A stretch of 56,816 bases of DNA from JANXVY01 sp040080145 (GCA_040080145.1 JBEBJA010000219.1:1-56816); one strand, 5' to 3'; numbered from the stretch's first letter, positions 35,318-45,552 are shown. Program-made: numbers and translations. Notes: generated from the letters alone by a model not told the origin.

Positions 35318-37432
35318 CTACTTGCCTTCACGCCACCAGGCCAACGTCATGAGGGCGATGATTGCAGCTAGTGCCAGCAGGCCCGTGAACATCGGGGTCA
35401 ACTTGACGCCTTTGGTGACGAAGGCTTGACGGTCCTTGAGGCCGAGCCAGCCGGAACCGGCCAGCACCTTGGCGCCAGACAGCATGGAGATCCGTGGCAC
35501 ATCGACGGACCCTGCACTGGCAGATGACAGCAGGCCACCGCTGCGGGTCCAGAACATGCCGCCGCCGGTTGCCTCAATGAGCGGCTTCATCTTGGCGTCG
35601 GTCGCGACCACTTCGCTCATTTCGCGCGCGTCGAGAGTGCCGGCGTGAGCGACGGCGGTAAGGGTCTCTGCGCTATTGGCGGTCTGGGCCTTGTAGAGGC
35701 CGGGAAGTTTGACATCGACGGTAGTGCGCCAAATTCCGGGGGCTGCAAGAGCGAGCGCCAATTCGCTGTTTTCGCCGCCGGGGGCTGACAGCTTAACCGG
35801 CGGAACCTTGTCACCCATAGTGCGGCGCTCAATGGTGAGCTTCAGTCCGTGGGCCGACGCGATCAGGCGTTCCTCTTCTAGTTCCGGCTCCTTCATCAGC
35901 CAGTGTGAGAGGCGGCGGAGCATGTCGGAGTGCGGGCCACCGCCTTCGAAGCCGCGCGCCCACAGCCAAGCCTGATCCGAGGTCAGCAATGCGACGCGGC
36001 CTTTGCCCTTGCGATCAACAACCAGAAGGGGCGACTTCTCAGCCCCCTCCATGATCGTGCGCCCACGGGTCGGCTGCACCTCGGCCTGACGGAACCAGCG
36101 GCCCCAAGTCGGGTTGTCACCAGCGCCGCCAGCAAGGCCTACGGTCACAGGATGCTTGTTGCCGTCGGCGGTAATCTTGGCCTTGAACGGCGTCTCGATC
36201 ACGCGCCCGGTCGGGCTAGCTGGAAGAACGGGCGCAAGCGGCGTGCGAAACAGGCTCGATGCACCGGCAAAATCGTCGCCAGCAGCAACCAGCAAAGCAC
36301 CGCCCCGCTCAACGTAGCGCGAGATGTTGTCGTAGTAGAGCATCTGCAGGATGCCGTGATGCTGATAACGGTCGAAGATGATGAGGTCGAATTCGTTGAT
36401 TTTCTCTGAGAACAGTTCCCGCGTTGGAAATGCGATCAACGACAGCTGCTTGTTGGGCGTACCGTCCTGCTTTTCCGGCGGGCGCAGAATGGTGAAATGG
36501 ACGAGATCGACGGCGGCGTCCGACTTGAGCAGGTTGCGCCAAGTGCGCTCACCAGCGTGAGGTTCGCCAGATACCAGCAGCACGCGCAGGTTTTCACGCA
36601 CACCTTCGGCCTCGACGACGACGCGGTTGTTGGCGGGCGTCAGTTCGCCAGGTGCTGTTTCGAGCTCGATTTCAAGAATGTTGGTCCCCGAGTGAGGGAA
36701 CGGCATGTCGAGTTTGACCGTGCCGCCGATTTTGGCGGATCGGACTTCGTCGGGCTTGCCCTCGCGGCGCACGGTAAGCTTGGCCGTGTCGCCGCCACGG
36801 CCGGCCTTGCCAGCTTCGCGGATAGCCACTTCGATCTCGCGGCTTTGACCGACGATGCCATACCGGGGGGCTTTGATGACCTCGACGCGGCGGTCGAATT
36901 CGTCCGGCTGGCCGGTCAAGAGAGCATGGACCGGTGCATCAAAGCCAAGCGATGCGGCAGACTTAGGCACGTCATGAACTTGACCATCTGTCACCATGAT
37001 GACGCCTGCGAGGCGGTCAGGCGGCGTGTCGGCAAGGGCCGCATTGAGAGACGAGAATAGGTTTGTGCCAGGCTGGGCGGCTTCGCCGGGTTTGCCTACA
37101 CCGACGAACTTTACGTTGAGGTTTGGAACGCTGGCAAGCTTGGCTTCAAGGATCGCCTTGATGGCTGCCGACTGTTCGGGGCGGTTCGAAAGCTGCTGGC
37201 TGGTACTTTCGTCAAGCACGACGATGGCGACGTTGGCGAGGCTTTCGCGCTGCTCCTCGCGCAACGTGGGATTGGCAAGCGCTGCAAGAAGTGTTGCCAG
37301 CGCCAACGCACGAAACGGCGCGCCGCGCTGGCGGCGAAACATCATCATGCCGGTAAGGACAGCAGCGATGGCAACGGCTGCCCAGAACATGGGGACCGGC
37401 ACCATCGGCGAGAAATCAACGGACCAGTTCAT
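35318..37432 (-). CDS. Large membrane protein with GATase-like/VWA-like fold
   Basis: The 704-residue protein has two N-terminal helices (about 10-55) and one C-terminal helix (MFTGLLALAAIIALMTLAWW). The soluble part carries VWA-like elements (IVVLDESTSQQLSN, GVIMVTDGQVHDV). Then come a glutamine amidotransferase-like fold (RVLLVSGEPHAGERTWRNLL, DLIIFDRYQHHGILQ, RGGALLVAAGDDF) and a beta-rich end. The catalytic Cys-His pair of true amidotransferases is not evident, so it is probably not an enzyme of that type. It follows the DUF4159 gene without a gap. Confidence 0.8.
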   Translation of the reverse strand: MNWSVDFSPMVPVPMFWAAVAIAAVLTGMMMFRRQRGAPFRALALATLLAALANPTLREEQRESLANVAIVVLDESTSQQLSNRPEQSAAIKAILEAKLASVPNLNVKFVGVGKPGEAAQPGTNLFSSLNAALADTPPDRLAGVIMVTDGQVHDVPKSAASLGFDAPVHALLTGQPDEFDRRVEVIKAPRYGIVGQSREIEVAIREAGKAGRGGDTAKLTVRREGKPDEVRSAKIGGTVKLDMPFPHSGTNILEIELETAPGELTPANNRVVVEAEGVRENLRVLLVSGEPHAGERTWRNLLKSDAAVDLVHFTILRPPEKQDGTPNKQLSLIAFPTRELFSEKINEFDLIIFDRYQHHGILQMLYYDNISRYVERGGALLVAAGDDFAGASSLFRTPLAPVLPASPTGRVIETPFKAKITADGNKHPVTVGLAGGAGDNPTWGRWFRQAEVQPTRGRTIMEGAEKSPLLVVDRKGKGRVALLTSDQAWLWARGFEGGGPHSDMLRRLSHWLMKEPELEEERLIASAHGLKLTIERRTMGDKVPPVKLSAPGGENSELALALAAPGIWRTTVDVKLPGLYKAQTANSAETLTAVAHAGTLDAREMSEVVATDAKMKPLIEATGGGMFWTRSGGLLSSASAGSVDVPRISMLSGAKVLAGSGWLGLKDRQAFVTKGVKLTPMFTGLLALAAIIALMTLAWWREGK

Positions 37433-40330
37433 CTATTGGCCCAACCTTTCGAGCAATGCGGGAACGTGGACCTGATCGGCTTTGTAGTTGCCGGTCAGCG
37501 CATGCATGACGATGTTGACACCGCTGCGGAACGCCATTTCACGTTGGCCTTCGCCGCCGGGCACGAGCGGGAACAAGCCGCGATTGCGGTCGTCGAGGGC
37601 CCACGCCGAGGCGAAGTCGTTGGACGTGATCATGATCGAGGTGACGCCGTCGGCGCGGCGCGCCTTGCGGCCTTGGCTTGCGCCGTCGTCGTCGCCGTCG
37701 GTTGCCTCGACCCACAGCTGTCCGCCGTCCCAGCGGCCGGGGAACGCGCGAAGCAGGTAGAACGATTTGGTCAACACGTGCGTTTCGGGAACGGGTTCCA
37801 GGCGGGGGACGTCGAGGCGGGCCAGCAGCCGCTGGAGGGCGGTGCCGTTCTTGCCTGATAGCGATTGCCCGGTCGGCATGCCCTGACCGTAGTCGCGGGT
37901 ATCGAACACGATCAGCCCGCCTTCCTTCATATAAGCGTCGATCTTGGCGAGCGCTGCTTCGGGCAGCGGCTGTGCGTCAGACAGAACCGGCCAATACAAC
38001 ACAGGGTAGAAGGCGATTTCATCGGTGGCGATATTGATGCCGATGGGATCGCCGGGCTCGACAGCGGTTTTCAAGGCGAGGAAGTGGCCAAGCCCCAGTA
38101 GGCCGAGCCGGCTTACGTCGTCGGTGTTGCGGTCGCCGGTGATGACGTAGCCGAAGGTGACCTTGCTGGTCGCCCGCATGGCAGCGGCATCGCTGGGCGT
38201 GACGTTGGCCGATGGGATTGGGGTTGCCTTGCGGGGCAACAACCCCTGTGCCTCGGCGGTCCCCGGGACAAGGCTGATAAACATGAGCGCGGCGAGACCG
38301 CTCGCGGTGGCAGCAGATTTTGCGCGCCGCGCAAGGTGCAAGCCGCCCATGCCGAGTATGATAACGGCCAGCACGTCGGCAAACAACAAGCCAAGAGCGA
38401 GCGACAGCAGCGAGGGCTTGAGCGGCGTCGCCGTGGCGCCATCGTAGCCCCGCCGGGCTGCGCTGGAAGGGAGTGCGGGTAGCGGTTTCAAGATACTCTT
38501 AGGTCCCAAGACATTGAGGGCGCGGGGGGCTCCAGCAGAACCGTAATAGCCCGGCGGATGGTCGAGACTGGCCGTCGCCAGGAAAGCGTTCGCCAACGCC
38601 AGCGCCTGAGCGGTCGGCGGCGGCGGCTTGAGGGTGCCGTAACCATCAAGTGCTTGCACGGGCGGCAACATGCTTTCAGCCGCCGTCGCAGCACCGTCTT
38701 TGGCCTCGTTCGTCGTGCTGGCGTCACCGATGGCACCAGCCCCTTTGCCGAGCGTCGCGATACGGCGCAGCATGTCGACAAAAAGACCGGACAGGGGGAG
38801 GTTCGACCAGTCGGAGTTGGCGGTGATGTGGAACAACACAATCTGGCCTTCACCACGCTTGACGGCGGTGACGAGCGGGGTGCCATCTCTGAGGCGTGCC
38901 CAAACTTGAACAGCAGCACCCAAGCGCGAGGGATCGGCAAGGACTTGGCGGTTGACCGACACATCAGGCGGTATCGTGAGACCGGCAAAGATACTGCTGT
39001 CTTCGAAGGGTGCCAGAGCTTGCGGCGTCGACCAGGAGAGCGCCCCGCCAAGGGTGCGCCCACCCAAGCGAAGTGGAACCGGCATCAGGTCGTCGCCGCC
39101 CTTTTCCAATCGCGGCCCGGCGAAGCGGACAAGCACGCCGCCCTTTTTGACCCAAGCATCAATGCGGTCGTGGGCCTCACCCGACAAGGTGCCGATGTCG
39201 GCCAGCATCAAAACGCTGACGTGTTCCTTAAGGCCCTGGTCGACGTTGACGGCGACATTTGAGTCCTTCGGCTTTACCATTTCGGCGAACGGAGCAAGCG
39301 CCCTTTCGATGTAGTAGAGCGGCGCGAGAAGGGCCTGCGCCTGCTCGCGGGTCTCGCCGGAAATCAGCCCGATACGGTGCCATTGCGAACGGGTGTCCAG
39401 CAGGCTCACGCTGCCGGCCGAGCGCTCGCCAGCAAGCTCGACGCGCGCAACTTGGTTGCGCAGTTCGAGCGGGAGCTCAAACGTCACCGTGGCGGATGCC
39501 GAACCTGCAGGGATGTGGAACACCGCTTCCCCGAGGCGCTGGCTGCGGATCGAAAGCGCATGGAGGACGCCGTCGCGCGGGCCGGTCGTTTCGGCGCGAA
39601 GGACTTGGGCTTCGAGCTTGCCTTTGACGCCGACGCCTGCGATCAGGCCCAGCCCGGCGTCGGAGGCTTTGGCGTCGACCACGCTGAGGGGGCCGAGTTT
39701 GGCCAGACGATCCGCGAAAGCGCCCGCATCGCCCTTTTCGTCGATGCCGTCGGTGAGCCACACGAGGTTGGGTTGCCCTTTGGCCGTGGCCATGGCTGTT
39801 TCCAGCGCCGCAGCGGCTGCGAGCCGGTCAGGCGCAAACGGCTGGGCGCGTAGCGCGGTAGCGGTCGCGCGGGCATCCTGGGGCGCTTCGATTTTGGCCG
39901 CAACTGTCTTGGATGGCGAAGCCGTGGCCAGCAGGATCACGGGCCGGTGCTGGGCTTCGGCTTCGGTGATCAGGCGGTCAATCAGCGCGGTGCGCTGAGG
40001 GAAGCGGGCAGCCGCCGCCCATCCGTTATCGACGGCAACGACGACAGGACCGGTGCCTTGAAGTCCAGTTACGCGAGTTGGGTTAAGTACGGGTTCCGCC
40101 AGCGCGGCGATAACCAGCGCGGCAGCAGCAAGTCGTATGAGCAGCAGCCACCACGGCGTTTTGGCCGGCGTCTTGTCCTTGTTTTCAAGCCCCACGAGGA
40201 TGCGGGTCGCGGGGAATTCGATTTCCTGCGGACGTGGCGGGACCGTGCGCAACAGCCAGTAAATAACCGGCAGCGCCGCGAGCCCTGCCAGCAGCCAGGG
40301 GTTGAGGAAGGCCAAGGCACCGATGCTCAT
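37433..40330 (-). CDS. DUF4159 membrane protein with BatA-type N-terminus
   Basis: This 965-residue protein starts with FLNPWLLAGLAALPVIYWLL, the BatA/aerotolerance N-terminal membrane pair. A long periplasmic or cytoplasmic middle has GATase-like stretches (KGGVLVRFAGPRLEKGGDDL). A further helix lies near 645. The C-terminal DUF4159 domain begins near KVTFGYVITGDRNTDDVSRL and includes EIAFYPVLYWPV and GGLIVFDTRDYG. It overlaps the DUF58 gene by four bases. The cluster is conserved in alphaproteobacteria. Its function is not established. Confidence 0.85.
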   Translation of the reverse strand: MSIGALAFLNPWLLAGLAALPVIYWLLRTVPPRPQEIEFPATRILVGLENKDKTPAKTPWWLLLIRLAAAALVIAALAEPVLNPTRVTGLQGTGPVVVAVDNGWAAAARFPQRTALIDRLITEAEAQHRPVILLATASPSKTVAAKIEAPQDARATATALRAQPFAPDRLAAAAALETAMATAKGQPNLVWLTDGIDEKGDAGAFADRLAKLGPLSVVDAKASDAGLGLIAGVGVKGKLEAQVLRAETTGPRDGVLHALSIRSQRLGEAVFHIPAGSASATVTFELPLELRNQVARVELAGERSAGSVSLLDTRSQWHRIGLISGETREQAQALLAPLYYIERALAPFAEMVKPKDSNVAVNVDQGLKEHVSVLMLADIGTLSGEAHDRIDAWVKKGGVLVRFAGPRLEKGGDDLMPVPLRLGGRTLGGALSWSTPQALAPFEDSSIFAGLTIPPDVSVNRQVLADPSRLGAAVQVWARLRDGTPLVTAVKRGEGQIVLFHITANSDWSNLPLSGLFVDMLRRIATLGKGAGAIGDASTTNEAKDGAATAAESMLPPVQALDGYGTLKPPPPTAQALALANAFLATASLDHPPGYYGSAGAPRALNVLGPKSILKPLPALPSSAARRGYDGATATPLKPSLLSLALGLLFADVLAVIILGMGGLHLARRAKSAATASGLAALMFISLVPGTAEAQGLLPRKATPIPSANVTPSDAAAMRATSKVTFGYVITGDRNTDDVSRLGLLGLGHFLALKTAVEPGDPIGINIATDEIAFYPVLYWPVLSDAQPLPEAALAKIDAYMKEGGLIVFDTRDYGQGMPTGQSLSGKNGTALQRLLARLDVPRLEPVPETHVLTKSFYLLRAFPGRWDGGQLWVEATDGDDDGASQGRKARRADGVTSIMITSNDFASAWALDDRNRGLFPLVPGGEGQREMAFRSGVNIVMHALTGNYKADQVHVPALLERLGQ

Positions 40331-41322
40331 GACTGGCCTCGCAGCTCTGCGGTTGCAGCGGGCACGGCTTGCCAGCGTGCACCGGCATCATTGCCTTGAA
40401 GGCGGACAATGAGTGAGAGCAGCGGCTCGGATGCTGGCCGGTCGGTGTGGTGGACGAGGAACGTCCAACCCAGACGTTGGGTCATGTCGATCAGTTCAGC
40501 GCGGTGAGCTTGGAGCTTGGCAATGTAGGCCGGGCGCAAGGCTTCGGCGCGCTCAGCGATCCAGCGGTCGTTGCCCTCAATACTGACGAATTCAGTGCGC
40601 CCGCTGTAGGGCAAAGTTTCTTCGGCGGGATCAAGGACCTGGACGATGTGGCCGGTAACGCCACCCGACGCCAGGGCTTCGAGCCGTTCGCGGATTGCCG
40701 GAACCGGATCGAGGAAATCGGAAAACAGGACGGCACCGGAAAAGCGCGAGAGGCGGGTCTTCGGCGGCAGGCTCTGGGTCGCCTCGTCGCGATGGCCAGA
40801 TTGCGCCAGCGCTTCGGCGAGCCTCGATGCCGCGCGCCGCGTTGCCATTGGCTGCGTCAACCCGAGCAAAGCGACCCGTTCGCCGCCACGCACCAGCAGT
40901 TCGGCGGCAGCAAGCATCAAGACGACGGCGCGGTCCCGCTTGGTCGTGCTGGACAGGTGGCTTTTGAAATTCATCGACGGTGAGATGTCGGGCCAGAGCC
41001 AGACCGTGTGAGCAGCTTCCCATTCCCGCTCGCGGACATATAACTGGTCAGAACTCGCCGAGCGCCGCCAGTCGATGGCCTGCGCGCTGTCGTTGGTGCC
41101 GTATTGGCGGAACTGCCAGAATGTTTCGCCAGGACCAGCGCGGCGGCGGCCATGGATGCCGTGGGAGACGTTGGCGGCAATCCGTTCCGCGTCGAGCAGC
41201 AGATCGGGCAGACGGTCGGCAATGCCGTGCGCGTCTGTTTCGAGCACACGAAGTTCGCGCCGCGTCGTCGCCGCGTTGGGGACGGCCGTCGTCTTGTTCC
41301 GGTTGGCGTCAAAGCCTGCCAT
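40327..41322 (-). CDS. DUF58 protein
   Basis: DUF58 proteins accompany MoxR ATPases. I start at 41322 (MAGFDANRNKT), where GGAG stands upstream, rather than at the longer frame that overlaps moxR. The 331 residues show FWQFRQYGTNDSAQAIDWRR and LYVREREWEAAHTVWLWPD, the family core, and a VWA-like DISPSMNF. It lies eight bases behind moxR and overlaps the DUF4159 gene, so the four genes form one operon. Confidence 0.9.
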   Translation of the reverse strand: MAGFDANRNKTTAVPNAATTRRELRVLETDAHGIADRLPDLLLDAERIAANVSHGIHGRRRAGPGETFWQFRQYGTNDSAQAIDWRRSASSDQLYVREREWEAAHTVWLWPDISPSMNFKSHLSSTTKRDRAVVLMLAAAELLVRGGERVALLGLTQPMATRRAASRLAEALAQSGHRDEATQSLPPKTRLSRFSGAVLFSDFLDPVPAIRERLEALASGGVTGHIVQVLDPAEETLPYSGRTEFVSIEGNDRWIAERAEALRPAYIAKLQAHRAELIDMTQRLGWTFLVHHTDRPASEPLLSLIVRLQGNDAGARWQAVPAATAELRGQS

Positions 41323-41329
41323 GAACGGC

Positions 41330-42328
41330 TTACTCCACCAAGCTTGCGAGGCGCTGGATGATCTGGCCCAGGTCGCGGCCTTCGGCACGCGCGGTAAACG
41401 TCAGCGCCATACGGTGGCGAAGGATAGGATCGGCAAGCGCAATTACGTCCTCGACCGAGGGAGCCAAGCGCCCGTCAATCAGCGCTTTGGCGCGGACGGC
41501 GAGCATGAGGGCCTGACTGGCGCGGGGCCCGGGCCCCCAGGCGACGAAGCGGTCCGTCTCGACGTTGGCACCCGTGCCGGGACGGGCCGAGCGCACGAGT
41601 ATCAGAATTGCTTCCACAACCTTGTCGGGAACAGGAATCTGGCGGACGAGGCGCTGCGTCGCCATCAGTTCGGCAGCCGAAAACACGGTCTCGACGTTGC
41701 GGGTTTCGGTGCCGGTCGTCGAATAGAGCATGCGGCGTTCAGCGGCGAGGTCGGGATAGTTCACGTCGATCTGGAGCAGGAACCGGTCGAGCTGAGCTTC
41801 AGGAAGCGGATAGGTGCCCTCCTGTTCGAGCGGGTTTTGGGTTGCGAGCACGTGGAATGGTGCCGGCGTATCGTAGCGCTGGCCAGCAACCGTGACGTGG
41901 TGCTCCTGCATCGCCTGGAGTAGTGCGGATTGGGTCTTGGGACTGGCGCGGTTAATTTCGTCGGCCATCAACAGCTGGGTAAAAATCGGACCCTGGATGA
42001 AACGGAACGAGCGGCGCTGGCCGGGATTGTCCTCAAGCACTTCCGAACCGATGATGTCGGACGGCATGAGGTCGGGCGTGAACTGAATGCGCTTGGCGTC
42101 GAGCCCAAGGACTTTACCCAAGGTATCGACGAGCAGCGTCTTTGCGAGACCAGGAACGCCGATCAAGAGCGCGTGGCCGCCGGAAAGGATGGTCACCAAG
42201 GTGCGTTCGATGACGACATCCTGGCCGAAAATCACGCTAGCAGCAGCCTTATGCGCCCGTTGCACACGCTCGCTCGCAGCTTCAAGGCGCGGCACGATAT
42301 CGGTGTGGGTCTCAGCGAGTGAGTTCAT
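41330..42328 (-). CDS. MoxR-family AAA+ ATPase
   Basis: MoxR ATPases act as chaperones that mature other proteins, often with VWA-domain partners. The 332 residues have GHALLIGVPGLAKTLLVDTL (Walker A), LLMADEINRASPKTQSALL (Walker B) and LATQNPLEQEGTYPLPEAQLDRF (sensor and family signature). It leads the operon moxR-DUF58-DUF4159-GATase-like. The divergent DUF1285 gene starts 161 bases away. Confidence 0.93.
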   Translation of the reverse strand: MNSLAETHTDIVPRLEAASERVQRAHKAAASVIFGQDVVIERTLVTILSGGHALLIGVPGLAKTLLVDTLGKVLGLDAKRIQFTPDLMPSDIIGSEVLEDNPGQRRSFRFIQGPIFTQLLMADEINRASPKTQSALLQAMQEHHVTVAGQRYDTPAPFHVLATQNPLEQEGTYPLPEAQLDRFLLQIDVNYPDLAAERRMLYSTTGTETRNVETVFSAAELMATQRLVRQIPVPDKVVEAILILVRSARPGTGANVETDRFVAWGPGPRASQALMLAVRAKALIDGRLAPSVEDVIALADPILRHRMALTFTARAEGRDLGQIIQRLASLVE

Positions 42329-42489
42329 GTGTCGGATCCGGTTCCATGTGGCGGAGTTAACGCCCGAACGATCTAGAGGCAGGGGGGCGGGGTCAAGTGA
42401 ATGTTACGTTAGCCGCAAAGCCGCCGGATTTTGAGCCCGCAGGTTTCAAGACGGGTTGATTGCCGCTCGCGATTGGATGAGACTGACGC

Positions 42490-43080
42490 ATGACGCAAGA
42501 ACCATTGAAACCGGCTGCCGCGATGCAGCCTGCCGCATTGGAGGCCATCGTACGGTCAGTGGGTGGCGAAACAACGCGCAACCGCGAGGCCGCCCCGGTC
42601 CACTTATGGAACCCGCCCTATTGCGGCGATATCGGCCTTGAAATCAAAGCGGACGGAATCTGGCACTATCGGGGCAGCCCGATTACGCGGCGGCCGCTGG
42701 TGGAATTGTTTGCATCCGTGTTGCGCAAGGATGACGACGGCAAAACCTATCTGGTGACCCCCGCCGAGAAAGTAGACGTGCAGGTTGCTGATGCGCCGTT
42801 TCTCGCGGTGGAGATGCAAGTCACAGGCGACGGCGAGGCTCGAAGCGTTGCGCTGCGAACCAATCTCGACACGTGGGTAACGATCAAAGCCGCGCATCCC
42901 ATCCGGTTTGAGGTGCAAGAGCCAGCCGGGGGATTGAAGCCCTATGTTCTGGTGCGCGGGCGGCTCGAAGCCCTTTTGGTGCGCGCGGTCTATCTGGATC
43001 TTGTCGCACTGGCAACCGAGGGTGACGGCAATCAGCCCGGCTTTTGGAGTGGTGGCCTATGGTGGCCGCTGATGGCTTGA
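42490..43080 (+). CDS. DUF1285 protein
   Basis: The 196-residue protein fits DUF1285: WNPPYCGDIGLEIKADGIWHY, GSPITRRPLVELFASVLRKD, GKTYLVTPAEKVDVQVADAPF and RTNLDTWVTIKAAHPIRF. It is cytoplasmic with no signal peptide and of unknown function. In many alphaproteobacteria it is followed by a CoA pyrophosphatase and a CCA-adding enzyme; here an esterase gene follows after 154 bases with no such genes. Confidence 0.9.
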   Translation: MTQEPLKPAAAMQPAALEAIVRSVGGETTRNREAAPVHLWNPPYCGDIGLEIKADGIWHYRGSPITRRPLVELFASVLRKDDDGKTYLVTPAEKVDVQVADAPFLAVEMQVTGDGEARSVALRTNLDTWVTIKAAHPIRFEVQEPAGGLKPYVLVRGRLEALLVRAVYLDLVALATEGDGNQPGFWSGGLWWPLMA

Positions 43081-43234
43081 ATCGGATCGGGGAAGACACA
43101 CTGTCCTGGCGAAGCGCATGCAGCCACATGACGGCACGGCCATTTTGTGCCACTAACGCAACCTTCGGGATCAGATCACCGCCACGGGGAGCGGCCGTCC
43201 CTCAACGACAAGCCCTATTGCGGATCCTCCCATC

Positions 43235-44098
43235 ATGACGTGTCAAACTCCCGATCGCAGTTTCCGCCTAGAAGGCTCGCGCATCGGGGTGCTGCTTATT
43301 CATGGACTGGGCGGCACGCCCAACGAACTTGCGCTGGTGGCGAAGGGCCTCAACCGTGGCGGTTACACCGTCTTGTGTCCGCAACTTGCAGGGCATTGCG
43401 GTACGGAAGAAGACCTGTTGGCAACGAACTGGCGCGATTGGTCGAACAGTGTCGACGCCGGGTTCGATGCGCTGAAAAAAGACTGTGATCAGGTCTACGT
43501 CGGCGGATTGTCGATGGGGGCTATTCTTTCAATCGAATGCGCGTCGCGCCGTCATGACGAGTTGGCCGGGTTGCTGCTGTACGCGCCGACGTTGACCTAT
43601 GACGGCTGGTCGATCCCTTGGTACGCGTTCGCGCTCAAATTCGCGATGATGACGCCAATCGGCAAGAAGTACCGGTTTGTGGAACGTGAACCTTACGGCA
43701 TCAAGGACAAGCGGTTGCGGGCGCGGATTGTCGCCTCGATGCAGTCGGGGAATAGCGCGGAAGCAGGCATTTTAGGCACGCCGGCTGAATCAGTGCGGGA
43801 ATTCTGGCGGCTTGTCGAAGTGGTCAAGCGCCGCCTGAACTTTATCGAAACCCCGACGCTTATTTTGCATGCCCGCGACGACGATGTGTCCAGTCTAAAG
43901 AACGCCGAGATTATTGCGCGCGCCGTACGGGGACCCGCCGAGATTTGCGTGCTCGAAGACAGTTATCACCTCGTCACCATGGACCGGCAGCGCGACGTCG
44001 TTATTGATCGGTCGCGGCAATTCATCGAAGCCGTCGAAGAGCGCCGGTTGCGCCGCCGCAATCCAGTCGCGGAGCCCGTTGCATTCAATATCGGCTAA
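43235..44098 (+). CDS. Alpha/beta-hydrolase, carboxylesterase type
   Basis: The 287-residue protein contains GVLLIHGLGGTPNELALVAK, the nucleophile motif GLSMGAIL, LILHARDDDVSSLKNA (acid) and a histidine in YHLVTMD. This suits carboxylesterases of the Est30 type, which act on medium-chain esters. It has no signal peptide. The ribosome binding site is weak. It is not clearly in an operon with its neighbours. Confidence 0.85.
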   Translation: MTCQTPDRSFRLEGSRIGVLLIHGLGGTPNELALVAKGLNRGGYTVLCPQLAGHCGTEEDLLATNWRDWSNSVDAGFDALKKDCDQVYVGGLSMGAILSIECASRRHDELAGLLLYAPTLTYDGWSIPWYAFALKFAMMTPIGKKYRFVEREPYGIKDKRLRARIVASMQSGNSAEAGILGTPAESVREFWRLVEVVKRRLNFIETPTLILHARDDDVSSLKNAEIIARAVRGPAEICVLEDSYHLVTMDRQRDVVIDRSRQFIEAVEERRLRRRNPVAEPVAFNIG

Positions 44099-44385
44099 AG
44101 CCAAACAGAGCCGGAAACGGGTCAGCAAATGTTGAGCGGGTACAGCGCTTGTTTGCGCGCAGTTTGCCACGATAGCGGTAGCTCTTCGAAACGGCACATG
44201 CGATCTGTCTGGACAGCTGCTCGGTCCTTCCGGCATGAAGGGCGAAACGATCAATTGCACCAAGCGTCATCTGGTCAATCAATTGGTTCAACGCCAGCCA
44301 ATTGCCACGATTTGATCGCCAATCCGGCAAACGCAGAGTTTGCAATCATGAAATTCATGCCTAGTTTTGTCATACGGACGCACCC
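44099..44385. other. Intergenic region without clear content
   Basis: An open frame of 86 residues here has no coding signal or recognisable sequence and I reject it. ATCAATTG occurs twice, near 44249 and 44277. No promoter or terminator could be assigned. Confidence 0.4.
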
Positions 44386-45153
44386 ATGACGATACCAAAC
44401 CTCGACGAACAAGCAGCCATCGCCGTGGCAGCCGCCGCCGCCAACGAACAGGCCAGCGCCAACAAGCGCGTCACGTGCGCATTGTCTGGCAAAGAGATGG
44501 CGCGCCGCAAGACGATGCACCTTGGCTCATTGCGGCCAAGCCTCGTTGATGCGATCCGCGCCGAGCATCCAGAAATAGAAATGGATGCGCCGATCAGCAT
44601 TGATGAGATCGGCAAGTACCGCTCGCGTTACGTCGAAGAGATGTTGATGCAGGAGCGCGGCGAATTGTCGGACCTCGACCGCCGCGTGGCCGAGAGCCTA
44701 GAGCATCATGAGACAATCGCCGAAAACGTCGAAGAGGAATACGAGGACCAGCGCACCACGGGTGAAAAGCTGTCGGATCAGCTTGCGGCGTTTGGTGGCT
44801 CGTGGTCGTTTCTGATCGTGTTCTTCGCATTCGTGCTGTTGTGGATGGCACTCAACATCTTCCAGGGCGCGAAAGGGGCGTTCGACGCCTATCCCTTCAT
44901 CCTGCTCAACCTGATCCTCTCGACGATCGCCGCTATCCAGGCACCGATCATCATGATGAGCCAGCGGCGTGTCGAAGAGAAAGACCGCCTGCGGTCCGAG
45001 AACGATTACAAGGTCAACCTGAAAGCCGAACTTGAAATCCGCCACCTGCACGAAAAGGTCGATCACCTTCTGACGAAGCAATGGGAACGACTGATCGAAT
45101 TGCAGCAGTTGCAACTCGAAGTGCTGCAGGAGCGGAAAAAGAAGAAGGTTTGA
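44386..45153 (+). CDS. DUF1003 membrane protein
   Basis: The 255-residue protein has a charged N-terminal part with CALSGKEMARRKTMHLGSLRP (about 27-47), two membrane helices (WSFLIVFFAFVLLWMALNIF and YPFILLNLILSTIAAIQAPI, about 140-190) and a C-terminal coiled coil (about 195-250). The motif QAPIIMMSQRR is typical of DUF1003. The family role is unknown. Confidence 0.9.
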   Translation: MTIPNLDEQAAIAVAAAAANEQASANKRVTCALSGKEMARRKTMHLGSLRPSLVDAIRAEHPEIEMDAPISIDEIGKYRSRYVEEMLMQERGELSDLDRRVAESLEHHETIAENVEEEYEDQRTTGEKLSDQLAAFGGSWSFLIVFFAFVLLWMALNIFQGAKGAFDAYPFILLNLILSTIAAIQAPIIMMSQRRVEEKDRLRSENDYKVNLKAELEIRHLHEKVDHLLTKQWERLIELQQLQLEVLQERKKKKV

Positions 45154-45294
45154 AGCGGGATTTGCTGATCTTCGTCAGCCAACAAAGGAAACACTTCCAG
45201 GTTCATTGCGCGTTCATGTGCGCAATCTTAGGTACGGGCTTGCGACGCAATTTGAAGTCACGCGCGCCTAGCTTACTGGGAAGGAATTCACGAA

Positions 45295-45552
45295 ATGAAA
45301 GCACGCATCATCGCCGCCGCCGCTCTCCTCGCGATCGGCGCATCCAGCGCATCGGCACGCGAAGGCTGGCAAAAAGATCGTCATCCATACGCGCAAAAGC
45401 ATCACTCCGCCTGCCAAGACAAGGCACAGCGCCTGCATGGCTTTGAAGTCCGCGCCACCAGAGACGGTCGTCTTTCGCGCGATGAACGGCGCACCATCGA
45501 AGTCTTAAAGCGCGATCTCGACCGCACCTGCGGCCGCTACCGCCATCACTAA
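45295..45552 (+). CDS. Small secreted basic protein
   Basis: The 85-residue product has a signal peptide (KARIIAAAALLAIGASSASA, about 2-21), AGGA upstream and a terminator just behind it, so it is a real gene. The mature part is rich in His, Lys and Arg and has two cysteines (SACQDKAQRL, RTCGRY). It resembles small periplasmic proteins with no assigned function. Confidence 0.7.
   Translation: MKARIIAAAALLAIGASSASAREGWQKDRHPYAQKHHSACQDKAQRLHGFEVRATRDGRLSRDERRTIEVLKRDLDRTCGRYRHH

Noticed and set aside
44129..44389. 86-residue open frame between the esterase and DUF1003 genes
   Set aside because: No coding pattern and it overlaps the DUF1003 start.
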